DNA from: Mactromeris polynyma
Lineage: Eukaryota > Mollusca > Bivalvia > Venerida > Mactridae
Direction of reading: 5' to 3'
Assembly (NCBI GenBank): GCA_032209605.1
Contig: JASFXZ010000010.1
Span: 8,887,385-8,951,384 of the forward strand
Length of the DNA: 64,000 bases
The notes under the pieces are model-generated. The model searched no databases. It saw only the letters and a program-made list of their open reading frames with translations, and was not told where the DNA came from. The position numbers and the translations under genes are program-made. This document shows, in pieces, positions 1 through 11,982 of the stretch (the stretch's first letter is position 1; each line of letters starts with the position of its first letter).

Positions 1-543
1 TCTGACAGTGTTTATATATGTTGTGTATAAGTCTACACATTATAAATAAAGTTCAGTTTATTGTTGAATGATTTAATTCAGTATAGTAGACTAATACATG
101 TATATACAGGTCTTAAATTCATGGCTTTTGATTGTCTCTACAAAGGTTTGACGGGGAAAAAAGATATACTCAGTGTTTTAATATCTTCATGCAAATTCTG
201 ATAAAAAAAAAAGAATTTGCCTACCTACCTACCCACACCCAGTCATCATGGGTCGGGTTTGGGCAAACTGAAATATTTTTAATTGTGGCCCAATGCTGAA
301 CATTTACTTGCTCACAAAATGACAAATGCTTGTTCAAAAGTCTATTATTATTGTTCTCTTTAAATTGGTAGCGTTGAAAATGTTGATCAGAATGTATTTC
401 ATTGATTTTTGTGTTTCATTATTACCCTATATGTATTAGGTTGCAAAAATATTTATTTTAGTGGAATTATTGAAATGGTTTTTTATATATAATATGTATT
501 CTCTTAAACCAATGTGTGTCTATCAGTCTTATTTCTCTCATAG
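1..543. other. Intron upstream of the first visible GTSE1-like exon
   Basis: No coding exon is recognisable here. The stretch ends in a polypyrimidine tract and AG acceptor directly before the exon at 544, so it is probably intron of the GTSE1-like gene, whose 5' exons lie outside the window. Positions 215-295 carry one end of a dispersed repeat (CCTACCTACCTACCCAC, then GGGCAAAC and a TTTTTAATT tail) that recurs at about 31630-31705. Confidence 0.6.
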
Positions 544-3500
544 ATTGTAAAACAAGAGCCTGCCACCAGTTCAGAACCTGCTATAAAACCACAGTTAAAG
601 TCACGGTTGTCGGCATCCAAAGCAGGTAGTAATACTACTACTAGTATACTGCCCACTAAAACGAAGCCACTGACATCTAAGTTGCCTACATCATCCAGTG
701 TACCTACCAAGTCACAACTACCTCAGAAATCTGCATTACCAGGTAATATTTAGACTGTGAGTTAGTGGTTATTAATATGAGTTTGGAGATCAATCTCAAA
801 ACTCAAGCCTCTGATTGGTTATATCTCAACACGGTCGTAAATTCGACCAATGCCATGGCTGCATTCTGAGACCAATCTCTATAATCAGTTTATATCCTTT
901 GACCATGGTCTTATATGTGTTTTTGCATCTGACTTTTTTCACGTAATTATTACAATTGCGCGGGTTGACTGCCCACTGTTAGGTTGAAGTCCATCAAATG
1001 ATCTAGTGTCATATTCCTTAAAGTAACGTTTATTTAGACTTTGTTAAATACAGGATTTGATCATCACATAGTTTTTCTTGATGACTGATATTGAAATTGT
1101 TGTTGACAAACATACCATTGAACTTACATTCTATGTATTAAATTTCCTCACTATCATTTTAGGCCATCCTTAAAAAATTGTTTGTTTGCAGTAAAGCGGC
1201 CCAGAATTTTAACAGTGGGTTGGTAGGTAGGTTTGTTTATAAGTTTAGTACTGTAATGGCTAAAAGATACGCAGCATTTTTCATGAGTTGGTTGCGTGAC
1301 TGCAAAAAAAAAATTTGTTTAAGGATGGCCTTATGTAAGTATGTTGAATAAAATAATGATAATAACGTGAGTAGTACATTCTGTCACCCCCATACCTGTT
1401 TGCATTCATAATATTTTAGGTCCAAAAGGTAGAGGTGCTCCGATGAGTAAACTTCAACTGATGAAGGGGAGCAATTCACAGAGATTGAGTGGTTTACAGG
1501 CAAAGAATAACAATAATAGTGCCCAGAAAAGTGGTCCTATGAAGGCTTTTGCTCCTGCGACAAAACAAGAATCGAATAAAGGTAACAACTATTGCAGACC
1601 CATTTGGGCCTTTGTTTGGTAGGCATTTCATGCTGAGTAAGTCATTTTAGACGACATGGAGTACTGTATAGGTGGTACAGTTGGCGACATGGAGATGTTT
1701 GTGAATTCAGGAGTCTAGAAAATATCAGCCAGAGTAATATTTCTCATGTACAGAAGTAAATGTTTATATACTGTACTATTAATGGTAGATATTTTATGTC
1801 AAAATATGCTGTAATATATTTTTGAAAATTGCATTTTATTGCCTACATACAGTCGTACGCTGTGTTATAACATTTCTTAAAAGTTCCTAGAACTACAAAG
1901 AGTCCATACCTGTATTTCCTATGCTAGTGCTAACTCTGTGAGTAGGTCAGGTTAGAAGATACCCGTATTAGACAATGGTATTTGTGGTTGTGGGAAAGAT
2001 GTAAGTGAAGATGTAGTGTTGTAGAGTACCGCTATATGTAGGCATTTTACACTGATTTACAACTAAGGATATTTTGACAAATATAACGACTATCTACCTT
2101 TGAGTTAAACAATACAGATATAATATATTACTTGGATTTGCAAGTCTTCCATAAAATGGTGAAGTTTAGAAGGCTATATGACTTGAATGATATCAGAAAT
2201 TGAACTGTACTGCTGTGTATCTGTAAACTTGAGAAACTTACTGGTTGTTTGTCTCTTTACAGCTATGTCTGAGGTGACGCCGGCTAAATCAGAATCAATT
2301 ATATCCAAGAGTTCTTTTACCGGTTTTGTAACACCAACAAGAAATGGGTATGTATGCTTCAATAATAGAGAAAATACACAAAATGTTGGCAGTTTTGGGG
2401 TTTTTATGCCCCGCCATTCAAATATTGGCAAAGTGGCATAAAGTATTACCCCTGTCCGTCGGTGCGAAAAAAAATTGGTTTCCGCTAATTAACGCTTGAA
2501 AGGATGGATGGATTCAATTCATATTGGGCACAAAAGCATAGAATGATAAGTTCAATTTCAGTTGCAATCCACCATTTAATTTTAATTAATAAATAAATTA
2601 ATCTCAATTATTTTATGATGGCTACAAAAGTTTACCATATTCTTTGTTCTGTAGGAGTGTAAGCAGCGTTGACTCTCCTGTTTCTTCTGTGAATAAGAGA
2701 AGATCGTTCTTGCCAACACCAAATAGGTTAGGGTCAACTGGCTCTTGTCCATCTCCGTGGTAGGTAGAAAATTACATTTTAATACATATATGTCATTGTT
2801 TTTTAAGATATAGAATTGGTCTAGTTGATCTGAAAGAGTCTTTAGTCTTTACGCTTTTGCGAACAAGTGTGCAGAATGAAAAAAACTCACACCTGCAGAC
2901 CAACCAATATACATCACTGCAATATTATACTATGTGAGGTTGTTCGGTGTTTTGCAAAGTGCCTAGGATTAATTGGACACTTAGCCAGGTTGGAAATCTT
3001 CCTCCTTTCAGATGATGTCATTTTGTGGCCAAAATTTCTTGTAATAGTTGTGGTGAGATAGGTGCCGGTATGATAATTTTGTTAAGGGGTGTAGGGGGTG
3101 TTATCTCATATTTTAAGTATTCCGCTTATTGTGAACGAGCATAGTCATTCTTGAATATTTTGATACGGCCATCCTTAAAAAAACTGTTTGTTTGGCATTG
3201 TTATTTTGATGGGTAGGTTGATGGGTGACTAATATTTCATTTATTATTTTTTATGGTCATACTGGTAACTAGAGTAAACTATTAATACACTGACTGCTAA
3301 AACAGTCTAGCTGGGACCCCTCAAACAATTTTTGGTGTACAGGTCGTTTTCATGGATAGGTAGGGTTATGCCAAACAAACAATTTTTTAGTCATGGTCTA
3401 ACATAGCAAGGTATTTGATTTCAGTGGGTCTCGGGCAAGTAGTACGTCATCTATAGAGTCGCCAATGATCGGAAAAAGACGACCTTCAACATCTGCACGC

Positions 3501-6500
3501 AGTGGACCTCAGGTTTGTGTACAATTGTATTATATGTATTAATACTCAATAAATAAGATTTTTCTCAGTAATAAGGCCCACCTCGAGTATTTTGTATTGG
3601 GGCCATTTAGAACGATCTTTTCAGGCAATTAAAACTATTTTGGGGTTTCAGATCATTTAAGCATGTCATTGTGCTCTGGGTCATTTTGAAAATATTTTGG
3701 GTCATTATAAAAACAAGAAACAATATGATTTAAATACACATTTTCTGCAAAAACAAATGCATTTTGGACTTGTGGGAGCTAGGTGTGAATTTCACCTGGT
3801 AGATACTTGTGTCTATATTTGAAGGATTTGCAGGTAAACCACATTTGGTTTATTTGATGAGACATTGAAACTGTATTGATCTTATCAGCTCATTTTAAAT
3901 TAAATTTTAATGAAGGTCGCTGTGGATATAAATTTTCATAAATTTTTAGAAGTTTAATAATTGTATTGAAATATATTCTGATTTAATTTGCAGTTTTAAT
4001 AATTATTATATGTAAATATAATGGTTACTATTTAAAAAAAAGAAATTCTATTGAAATATGCAATACATATACATGTTCATAGATGCACTTCATTTTTGAA
4101 TTTTTCAATAAATTTTTCATATTAATCTCTCTTTGTAATGGTATTTAATTGTATTAGTTATTTGTCACAAGTCAGTCAGAAACTTAAAACTCGTAGATAA
4201 TACCTCAGTTTTCTAATATATTGTCTTAGTCTTATCCATAGTTTTGTTTAATGTGTGTAGATTGGGTGGGAAAAGGGCAAAGTTAGACGCTGTAAGTCCA
4301 TTTTAGGCAATATTCGTTATTAAAAAATATTTTACTCTGTCATAAATTTGTTTGTCATCTTCATGATTGTAGTTCAGTGTTAGGTAATTAAACTGTTTCG
4401 CTCATAAAAGTTTGAAGGTATTCAACTTATGTTGATTGATGATGTTTCTCGTCTTGATCATTAATTGTCACAGTCAAAACCACCGTTACCAACTAACCGA
4501 AGGTCGAGGTCTCTACCGACTGCAGGAAGAAAATCGTTCGGATTTTGTTAAACAAATCTGGTAAAAACAAAGACAGCCGAATGTGTATAATATCACGTAA
4601 TACAGATATGTATATATGTGTGGTGGATATAATGTGCTGAATAAACAAAACTATTACCGTGTATATAATCCTACATAAAATGTACAACGTAGATAACTAG
4701 AAACATGTGCCTGGTATTATAATCAACCTATCGTTGTAGGGCTACTTCTAAAATACATTTACTAACACACTCTTTACTACCTGCATGGAATGAATATATT
4801 TGTGATGATTTTATGGACAAGTTCGGATGAAAACTTAGTCTAATGATAATCTTCAGCATTTGAGTGTATTGTAATTGAGCAATTTTAATGCACCCTGTAA
4901 GGAGATACTTGGTTATTTCCCTGCCTGTCTGTTTGTTTGTTTGTCTGATAGACTTTTTGTTTAAGCAATAACATCTAAATAATTTAAGGGATTCCTATGA
5001 GGTGTTTTGTTCAAAGTAGAATCAGCCCTTTACCTGCAAGGTCACTCTCAAGGGTTGTCACGATGTACCGGTGTATTGCAGTATGCAGCCAAACAGTATT
5101 ATACCATGTTATGAAATGAACGTACTGGTTTTTACGATACATTTGCCTGCTACCTGCTAGAAAGTGGATGCGTAGAAACTCTAAATATATGAAATTATCT
5201 AGTCATGAAAACCTTTTATTAGTAAAAAACTGAAATGAGAATGACTACTGTTTAGTTATAGCTTAATTATGTGTGATTATTTTTGCAACACATTTGGATT
5301 TGAATAAAGGTGTCACAGTCAGAAAATTATCTACACTCGTAGTTAAAGTTATTGAAGCAGTATATTGTTGTACATATTGCGATACTTAGTTTAAGTTTTT
5401 GTACTATATTGTGGTACACTTCAGGCATAAAATGACATGCCTATTTATCTCTTACAAGGTAGATCCCTTGGCTTTAAGTATGTATCTTGAGATTTGAGAC
5501 CAGTCTCAAAAAATGCAGCCTCCTCATTTGTCTATTTTACGACTGAGATCAGGAACAACCTATTGGACCATTTAGTTTTTAATCTGATCTTCAGCCTGTT
5601 TGCTTACCACAATTGTGTCATAATGATTCTCTGCTATTAATATTTGAAACTATACATGGAATTTCTGATTATTTTTTGTAATAGAAACGGAGAAAATACT
5701 AAGCAGGTAACTCCAGTATAAACTGTTTCTTTTTTTTTGCTTGATGGATTGAAAGCCTTAAAATCAGTGATTCAGTACAATACTGTTGTATCTCCATACA
5801 AAAATAAAAGCAATCCAATTTTACAAAATTTAACGGATAGCTTGGCCAATCTGGAAAAATGATTTTTACATTAAGCAAAAATGGAAATTATTTTTTATTC
5901 TGGTGAAAACAGACTTTTTACCACAGTCTGGCAATGGATGTACAGTCAAACCTGGCTTAAAGACCACCTCAAAATCAAGACATCTTTGGTAATAAAATAA
6001 GAAGACCATATTTTCATGCCCAGTTTTTATTGCCCGCCCCCCGCCTCCCATCACCGAAAGAATGGGGAAGGGGCATAAAGTTTTACCCCTGATCATCTGT
6101 GGGAAAAATTGGTTTCGAATCAATAACTCTTGAAAGGATGGATAGATACAATGCATATTAAGCACATAAGCATAGGATAATAATATATATACAGGTCAAG
6201 TTCGATTTCAGTTACAATCCACCTACTTTTGAAGGAGTTATGGCCCTCCTTTTTCTACTTAAACAAATTGTTTTTGATCAATATTCCTTGAGATGCCCAT
6301 AGCGGGGGTATCTGTGTCCAATGGACACTTCAAGTTAATTTTCTTCCACAATGTAACTAAACTCAATAATTAAACCCCCACATTAATATGACCTACTTTT
6401 GTCATAGCCAATCATTATGGTGGTCTTATTATAGAGGTTTCACTGTATTATTTTTCAAGACTTATGAAATATGCTTTTTCCAATTTAGATATATTCATCA

Positions 6501-9500
6501 ACTTCATCATATTATTGGTTTGGCCTTAATCAAATGTATCTCAGTTTAGCAGAATGAGGTTACAATAGTTGTGTGCTGAATCATAGATATAAGTTATTCT
6601 CTATTGGAACTTTTATTGAGAGTAATGTAAAGAAAGCTGCTTGTCCATTTGACATGTCACACATATTGCTAGTCTACCCAGTTTGTATCTTCACTATGTA
6701 ACTGTACTCTTCATATTACTGCTAAAATTTCAAATGCTTTTAATACAGACATACTGCTGGATAATATTGCATGCAGAAGTATTTTTAAATAGAAAAGAAT
6801 TAATTTCTTTGGAAGATGTTATATTGCTGCAGTACCATTAAGGAATGTAGGTTAGACATAATCACTGACCTTTGGTTTTTATCAGGGTCTTCCCCAGATT
6901 TATTTTCAAGCGCTGCGGTAGATTAAGAGATGCGTTATTGCCCTTTCCTTGGAGATTTTGTAATTATTACCTAAAAAATGGTGGTTACTGGATGAGTTTT
7001 AGATCTGCCTTGGGAGAGAAAAAATACATAATTTTTCTTGAATTTACTTACATAGAAAACATTATAAGTTGTATAATTATACATACATAATACATTTGAA
7101 GGGTAATTTTCGGATTCTGTGGTTAAACATTTAAGTGTCCACAGAATATGCAAGTGTTGGGGTATCTTTCATGATATTTCTTGGTATCGATGGATATTTT
7201 TTAGATGAGCTTGTCATAATGCTCCATATTCTTCTGAAACTATGATTTTTGCAGCACTGTTTATCATGAATGGTTTTGTATTGTTATATTGGATGTTCCT
7301 TTTGCATGTTCCTTTGATATGCAACTTGAATCACTCTGTCATTAGAGTTTTAAAAATATCTTGATTGACATTGATTTTTAGCAAATACAGTAAATTGCAC
7401 TTTTTAGTGATGCACTTGACCGAGTGCTATGCTTTTATTACTGACGAAGGTAACGAAAAAATTAAGCATATACCTGTTGCTGGTCAGATGTTTTAATATG
7501 TCCAGTAGTTTGCTACTCTAAGCTTGTTTGCTTGCTGAAATATTTAGCATTCTAAGTGTTTTGGTTATGTTTGCTTAAAGTTCAGCGAATGTGTATTAAG
7601 TGAAATCTAATATTAAGAAGTTATGATTACGAGGCAGTGATATTGGAAGTTTGAAAGCACATTATTTTTCTGTTTATTGCTAGCAGGCAATGTAAATATG
7701 GCTTGTTTTATGATTCACTAATTGTTTGTAAAACACTGAATTACAGAGATACTTAATTAATATTATGATAGAAGTTTTTTGTATTGTAAAATTATTTTGT
7801 AACAGTATGCACTCTATTTTATACAGATACTGAAAAACCTCACTTAAAGGCCACCTCGTTTGTGAGAATATATTTTTATGAACAAGTTTATAATTTTATT
7901 TTTAACTCATTTACAGACCACCTCTCTACAAAGATAAAATTTTCTGCAGTACAAAGGTGGTCTCATTATAGAGGTTTCACTGTATAGTAATATATAAATG
8001 ATGCAATACATTCACAATTATGTTAAGAGTTCTTTGTCTTTGGTTTATTATTTGTATTCTTGTCTCTAGAGTATGAGGGAAAGGAATATAGTTAAATAGT
8101 GTTGTAATTCTTAAATTCTTTCTTTGCTTTACAGTTGCCCTTTGAATTGATAGATGACTCTTCACCCAGTGCATTGAAGGTAGGAAAATATACATAGTGT
8201 CTAACGTACACCTTACATTATCTTTGTGTGCTACATAGTGTATAGGAATTTAAGCTAGTTATGTGTAGGACTGTCATCTTTAATTATGATATCTTTGTAT
8301 TGGCAATTTGGTCAAGTTGATGATATTGATTTGAAATTTTGGAGTGTCAATACAATTTAAAGACCAAATGTATAAAAATAGTACTCAAAAAATCATAACT
8401 CTTCAAGCAAGAAATGGGTAAATTTTTGCATTTTCAACCTGTTCGTTTACATTGTCAATGTCTGTGTCATTACTGTGCATGCTTGATGCTATATTTTACA
8501 TGAATTTGCAGTTAAACGTCTGTAATTCTATCCTTACATGCTCTATATAAAGTAGAAATCCATTTTTTAACACATCATACCACATTTATTACGTTTGTTT
8601 TAAAGAATGCTGAAACTTATATACAATATCTAATATCTGTGGAAAGAATTAGTCGATATTTCAATGCATTGCCGATATTTTAAAGTAAATCTATCAAAGT
8701 CAATATATCAAAACAAAAAGGCAATATATATAAACAAAAAAGGCAATACATGTATATCAAAACAAAAAGGCAATATATCAAAACAAAAAGGCAATATATC
8801 AAAACAAAAAGGCAATATATCAAAACAAAAAGGCAATATATCAAAACAAAAAGGCAATATATCAAAACAAAAAGGCAATATATCAAAACAAAAAGGCAAT
8901 ATATCAAAACAAAAAAGGCAATATATCAAAACAAAAAAGGCAATATATCAAAACAAAAAGGCAATATATCAAAACAAAAAGGCAATATATCAAAACAAAA
9001 AGGCAATATATCAAAACAAAAAGGGCAATATATCAAAACAAAAAGGGCAATATATCAAAACAAAAAGGGCAATATGTCAAAACAAAAAGGCAATATGTCA
9101 AAACAAAAAGGCAATATATCAAAACAAAAAGGCAATATATCAAAACATAAAGGCAATATATCAAAACAAAAAGGCAATATATCAAAACATAAAGGCAATA
9201 TATCAAAACAAAAAGGCAATATATCAAAACATAAAGGCAATATATCAAAACAAAAAGGCGATACATTGTATATCAAAACAAAATTTCTAGCCAATGACAG
9301 CCCCCTAGTTGTATGAAACGATTGTTCTCAATGGTTTGGTTTGTTTATTCATTAGCTTGATTTGTTTACAAGTAAATCTGTATGCATTTGCATTTTTATA
9401 TTATGCAGCAAAGACGTCCGCTCGTTACCAACACACCTAGCCAACCAAAAAAGTTATCGCCATGGTCACCTGTACAGAAAACGAAAACATACGATCCATT

Positions 9501-9540
9501 CGATCAGGCGTTTGCTTGTACAAAGATTCAAAGAAGTTAA
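544..9540 (+). CDS. GTSE1-like microtubule-associated protein, 3' part (partial, 7 exons visible)
   Basis: Exons 544-742, 1420-1581, 2263-2347, 2655-2759, 3425-3512, 8135-8179 and 9409-9540 all have AG/GT borders. They join in frame to 272 codons ending in TAA at 9538-9540; the 5' end lies outside the window. The product is basic, Ser/Pro/Lys-rich and predicted disordered. Exon 1 holds four SxLP motifs (SILP, SKLP, SQLP, SALP) and exon 4 a fifth (RRSFLPTPNR). These resemble the SxIP/SxLP signature that binds the EB1 plus-end-tracking domain. RRxxLPTP blocks, TP/SP sites, an ELID box (exon 6) and a DPF tripeptide (exon 7) fit GTSE1, a mitotic EB1- and clathrin-binding protein. The assignment rests on motif style, not alignment; another plus-end protein is possible. 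Intron 5 is 4.6 kb and holds an alternative last exon. The last intron holds a 21/22-bp satellite. Confidence 0.6.
777..890. repeat. Foldback repeat, 'gaccagtctc/attggtt' family
   Basis: Inverted arms (GAGATCAATCTCA near the left end and TGAGACCAATCTCT near the right) flank two CCAAT/ATTGG-containing segments. Related copies lie near 5490-5600, 18802-18925, 44490-44690 and 55038-55151. It is intronic and noncoding, and probably a nonautonomous element. Confidence 0.45.
1160..1333. mobile_element. MITE-like element with TIR AGGCCATCCTTAAA
   Basis: The left end AGGCCATCCTTAAAAAATTG and the right end TTTAAGGATGGCCTT are inverted repeats about 170 bp apart with no ORF between. A related pair occurs at 3166-3402. 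It sits in intron 1 of the visible GTSE1-like gene. Confidence 0.6.
3166..3402. mobile_element. MITE-like element, second copy of the GGCCATCCTTAAA family
   Basis: The left end CGGCCATCCTTAAAAAAAC pairs with the right end ending in TTTTTTAGTCATGGTC, and both ends carry GTTTGTTTGGC or its complement. It lies in the intron just upstream of the exon at 3425. The right TIR is more diverged than in the copy at 1160. Confidence 0.45.
4474..4551 (+). CDS. Alternative terminal exon of the GTSE1-like gene
   Basis: A CAG acceptor precedes a phase-0 reading that continues exactly from the exon ending at 3512. It adds 25 residues with the same flavour (SKPPLPTNRR, RSLPTAGRKS) and stops at TAA 4549-4551. 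No in-frame GT donor lies before the stop that would let it join the next exon at 8135, whereas 3512 to 8135 is also phase 0. This therefore looks like a mutually exclusive, shorter C-terminus (238 visible residues against 271). Transcript data would decide. Confidence 0.5.
   Translation, partial: SKPPLPTNRRSRSLPTAGRKSFGFC
5941..6449. mobile_element. Foldback element 'CAGTMAAACCT' family, interrupted by another repeat
   Basis: The left end TACAGTCAAACCTGGCTTAAAG and the right end GGTCTTATTATAGAGGTTTCAC are the two ends of a family also seen at 7825, 19436, 51523, 55457, 59816, 61817 and 62335. Here they are separated by about 390 bp of a different dispersed repeat (ATGCCC...GGGCATAAAG, CTTGAAAGGATGGAT), suggesting one element inserted inside another. 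Confidence 0.5.
7825..7985. mobile_element. Foldback element, 'AAACCTCACTTAAAG' family
   Basis: ACTGAAAAACCTCACTTAAAGGCCACC at the left is mirrored by GGTGGTCTCATTATAGAGG and TTTCACTGTATA at the right, with about 100 bp of non-ORF sequence between. Copy of the family annotated at 19436-19615. Confidence 0.55.
8703..9283. repeat. 21/22-bp tandem satellite in the last intron of the GTSE1-like gene
   Basis: About 26 copies of the unit GGCAATATATCAAAACAAAA. The length alternates between 21 and 22 bp through changes in the A-run and G-run, and some copies have AACATAAA in place of AACAAAAA. Because the unit lacks stops in several frames, it creates long artefactual ORFs on both strands (for example NISKQKG or LPFCFDI repeats). 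Exons at 8179 and 9409 flank it, so it is intronic. Confidence 0.9.
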
Positions 9541-9727
9541 TTTATTTGATTCTATTTTAATTATTGATGTATTCTTTGATTAATTGGAAATATTGCATTA
9601 ATGTGTAGATGATATAATCCATCATTTGTTTGTAAATGGTTTGTAAACATTTTTTTGTGTTCAAATTGTAATAATGCTATATACGCATAGTGCTGAATTA
9701 AGTATCTAAGATACTTCTGTTTTTATT

Positions 9728-9935
9728 ATGCCCTCCTTCGAAGAACAGAGGGCATATTGGTTTGCACATGTCCGTCGGTCCGTCCGTAACCTCTTCGTTT
9801 CCAATCAATCAATAACTCAAGAAACCCTTGAGCTATCATCCTCAAACTTGGTCCACACATTCATCTTGGGTAGCAGAGGAATCCTTTTGATTTTGGGTCA
9901 TGGGTCAAGTCAAGGTCACAGTGAGGCATAATGTT
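9728..9935. repeat. Dispersed 'TATGCCCTCCTTCGAAG' repeat, copy 1
   Basis: It starts TATGCCCTCCTTCGAAGAAC, continues with the GTCCGTCGGTCCGTCCGTAACC core, and ends AGGTCACAGTGAGGCATAATG. A closely similar copy is at 11071-11290. Degenerate relatives are at about 2405-2520, 6000-6260, 22965-23275 (reverse) and 38948-39215. The ORF inside it is not a gene. Confidence 0.7.
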
Positions 9936-10225
9936 TTACAAACATCTCCTGTTAAAATACCATTATCTAATTTAAAAAAAAAATTGTTTTTTTTAAATAA
10001 TGTTAAAGTCAGTAAGCCTTTGTAAATTAAGGGCTGAATTATTGTTTGGTTAAATTGGGGTCATTTTTAAATGAGAGAAAAATTATGCTTCGAGCGAAGT
10101 ATGATTTACTACGTTATACTTCTCTATATATATAAATACCTAGAGCTCAAAAAATTAAAGTCATTTTCATTTATCTATTTAATGTTCTAATCTCTGAACC
10201 TGAAGACATATTTGTGGATTTTTAG

Positions 10226-10231
10226 AATAAA
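10226..10231 (+). promoter_or_regulatory. Candidate polyadenylation signal AATAAA (GTSE1-like gene)
   Basis: Exact AATAAA hexamer about 690 bp after the long-form stop codon. Chance matches are frequent in DNA this AT-rich, so this is only a candidate. Confidence 0.25.
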
Positions 10232-10525
10232 TATTGCCGCAATACACTTTTATATAAGTTGATAGTTTTAGCAGACATTGGTGAACTTGATCATGTTTCT
10301 TTGTTATTCGCATTGGACTGGTGTTCTATAAGTGTAGTGTCATTATGACTTCAAATTGCCCTAAAACATGTAGAGTTGTCATTACTGAACTATATGTTGA
10401 ATGAATTTTTTTCTGATAATTGTAGTATTTTCAAATATACATTCATCCAAATGTTACTAGGTATAATATCATTGTTATTATTTTCTTCTAATTAATTGAA
10501 GATATATTGGCATTCAGAATCACAG

Positions 10526-10761
10526 CCAGGGGTGTCACATTCTTGATTAATCCGGAAATTCAGAGCCCCAGAGATTTTCGGATTGATAAATATCCGATGA
10601 GTTTTAGGGGGGGTAGGGGCAAATCTGCTACTTAATGAACGGAATTGAGTATGAGTGTTGTTTTGAAAAAGCATACAATAACAACATAAGTGTTCCGCAG
10701 ACATGTTTGTGGATGAGTTCTTTGATTCCTCTTAGTTTTTAGGCTCTGTTGACACCCCTGC
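10526..10761. mobile_element. MITE-like element with TIR CCAGGGGTGTCA
   Basis: The left end CCAGGGGTGTCACATTC and the right end TTGACACCCCTGCAG are inverted repeats. Matching AGAGCC / GGCTCT blocks lie just inside. About 235 bp, no ORF of its own. Confidence 0.55.
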
Positions 10762-11070
10762 AGAATATTAAAATTCTTACCTACGTAGTGTATTGAATTA
10801 GAAATGCGACGTTATTTTCAAACCATAATGAGAAACAGAAGGAATGCTTGTGTTGTTTCAAATCTGAATGCTAATTCATCATCAAAATATCAGCATCAAC
10901 ATTTTAACGTTCACATAATCGGGAGTATACCATTGTACCGACATTTGTTAATATTTACAATATAGGCATGGCTTCTGTTACCATAAAAATTGTATAAACA
11001 TATTGAATATGATGTTAACATTTTTATATCATAACTTTTTATATCAGCTAGACATGTAATAGCACATTAT

Positions 11071-11290
11071 TATGCCCCCCTTCGAAGAAGAGAGGGCATA
11101 TTGGTTTGCACATGTTGGTCGGTATGTCCGTGCGTCTGTCGGTCCGTAACCTTTTTGTTTCCAATCAATAACTCAAGAACCCCTTGACCTATCATCCTCA
11201 TACTTGGTCCACACATTCACCTTGGGTAGCAGAGGAACCCTATTGATTTTGGGGTCAAGGTCACAGGGGGGCATAATGTTTTACAAACAT
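11071..11290. repeat. Dispersed 'TATGCCCCCCTTCGAAG' repeat, copy 2
   Basis: Closely similar over about 210 bp to 9728-9935, including CCAATCAATAACTCAAGAA, CTTGGTCCACACATTCA and GGCATAATGTTTTACAAACATC. The two copies are in direct orientation 1.3 kb apart. Confidence 0.75.
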
Positions 11291-11375
11291 CACTTGTTTT
11301 CATTGTGATAACAAATGATGTCACAATCACCTTTATGTCCTCCACTATGATATGTAAAAATGTATATTTTCAATT

Positions 11376-11553
11376 AGGGCTTTTCCAGTAAAATCTGCCA
11401 GGGGTGGGGAGGGTTAAACGGCAGTCAAAAATAAAGGGACCACCAACAGAAATATAATTGGGTTTATCCTCCCCCCTAACCAAGGTAATTTAAATGGTTG
11501 TCTCGTCATTCCTATCCCCCTCCCCGCAGACAGATTTTCCTGGAATACCCCTG
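11376..11553. mobile_element. MITE-like element with TIR AGGGCTTTTCCAG
   Basis: AGGGCTTTTCCAGTAAAATC at the left is the near-complement of CAGATTTTCCTGGAATACCC at the right. The interior holds complementary G-rich and C-rich tracts (GGGTGGGGAGGG and CCCCCTCCCC), so the whole would fold back. Confidence 0.6.
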
Positions 11554-11749
11554 ATAAAATATGTAGTTGCATGTTATTATATAATTAAAATATTATATTC
11601 ATGTGCGTAAACTACTGAATTTATCAAACTTGTCTTCAAAAGCTGATAAAAACTTGTTTTTATCATTTTTCAGAATACATGTTATATAAATTCGGTAAAT
11701 ATTACCTCTCATACAATATACACTATATATTCTTGAAAGTGATAATGGT

Positions 11750-11982
11750 ATTATTCGGCGATCCGGGTTCAATTCGCGGCAGGTCATACCCTTCCATGAA
11801 AATTTGATAAAAAATTCCATTTTCCTCCTCATGTGGAGAAGTTGCCGGCTCCTTGTGGAAGGGTAAGTTAGTACTGGTTAGATTTCAGTCCAGGAAAAAC
11901 TGGTAAGGTGAACCGGCCGCCGTATTTAACTGAAATATCGTTGAGAAACGGCGTTAAACCCGATGAAACAAACAATGGTATT
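11750..11982 (+). mobile_element. SINE-like element (plus orientation)
   Basis: It carries an RNA polymerase III B-box-like GGTTCAATTCG near its 5' side and ends in GGCGTTAAACCCGATGAAAC followed by AAACAA, the 3' end typical of molluscan tRNA-derived SINEs. The A box is not clear, so the copy may be 5'-truncated. Confidence 0.6.

Noticed and set aside
8664..9316. Long plus and minus ORFs of KQKGNIS or LPFCFDI repeats
   Set aside because: Tandem satellite within an intron; open in several frames on both strands because the unit lacks stops, not because of coding constraint.
9728..9931. 67-codon ORF starting MPSFEEQRAYWFAHVRRSVR
   Set aside because: It lies fully within a dispersed repeat present at least twice in the window.
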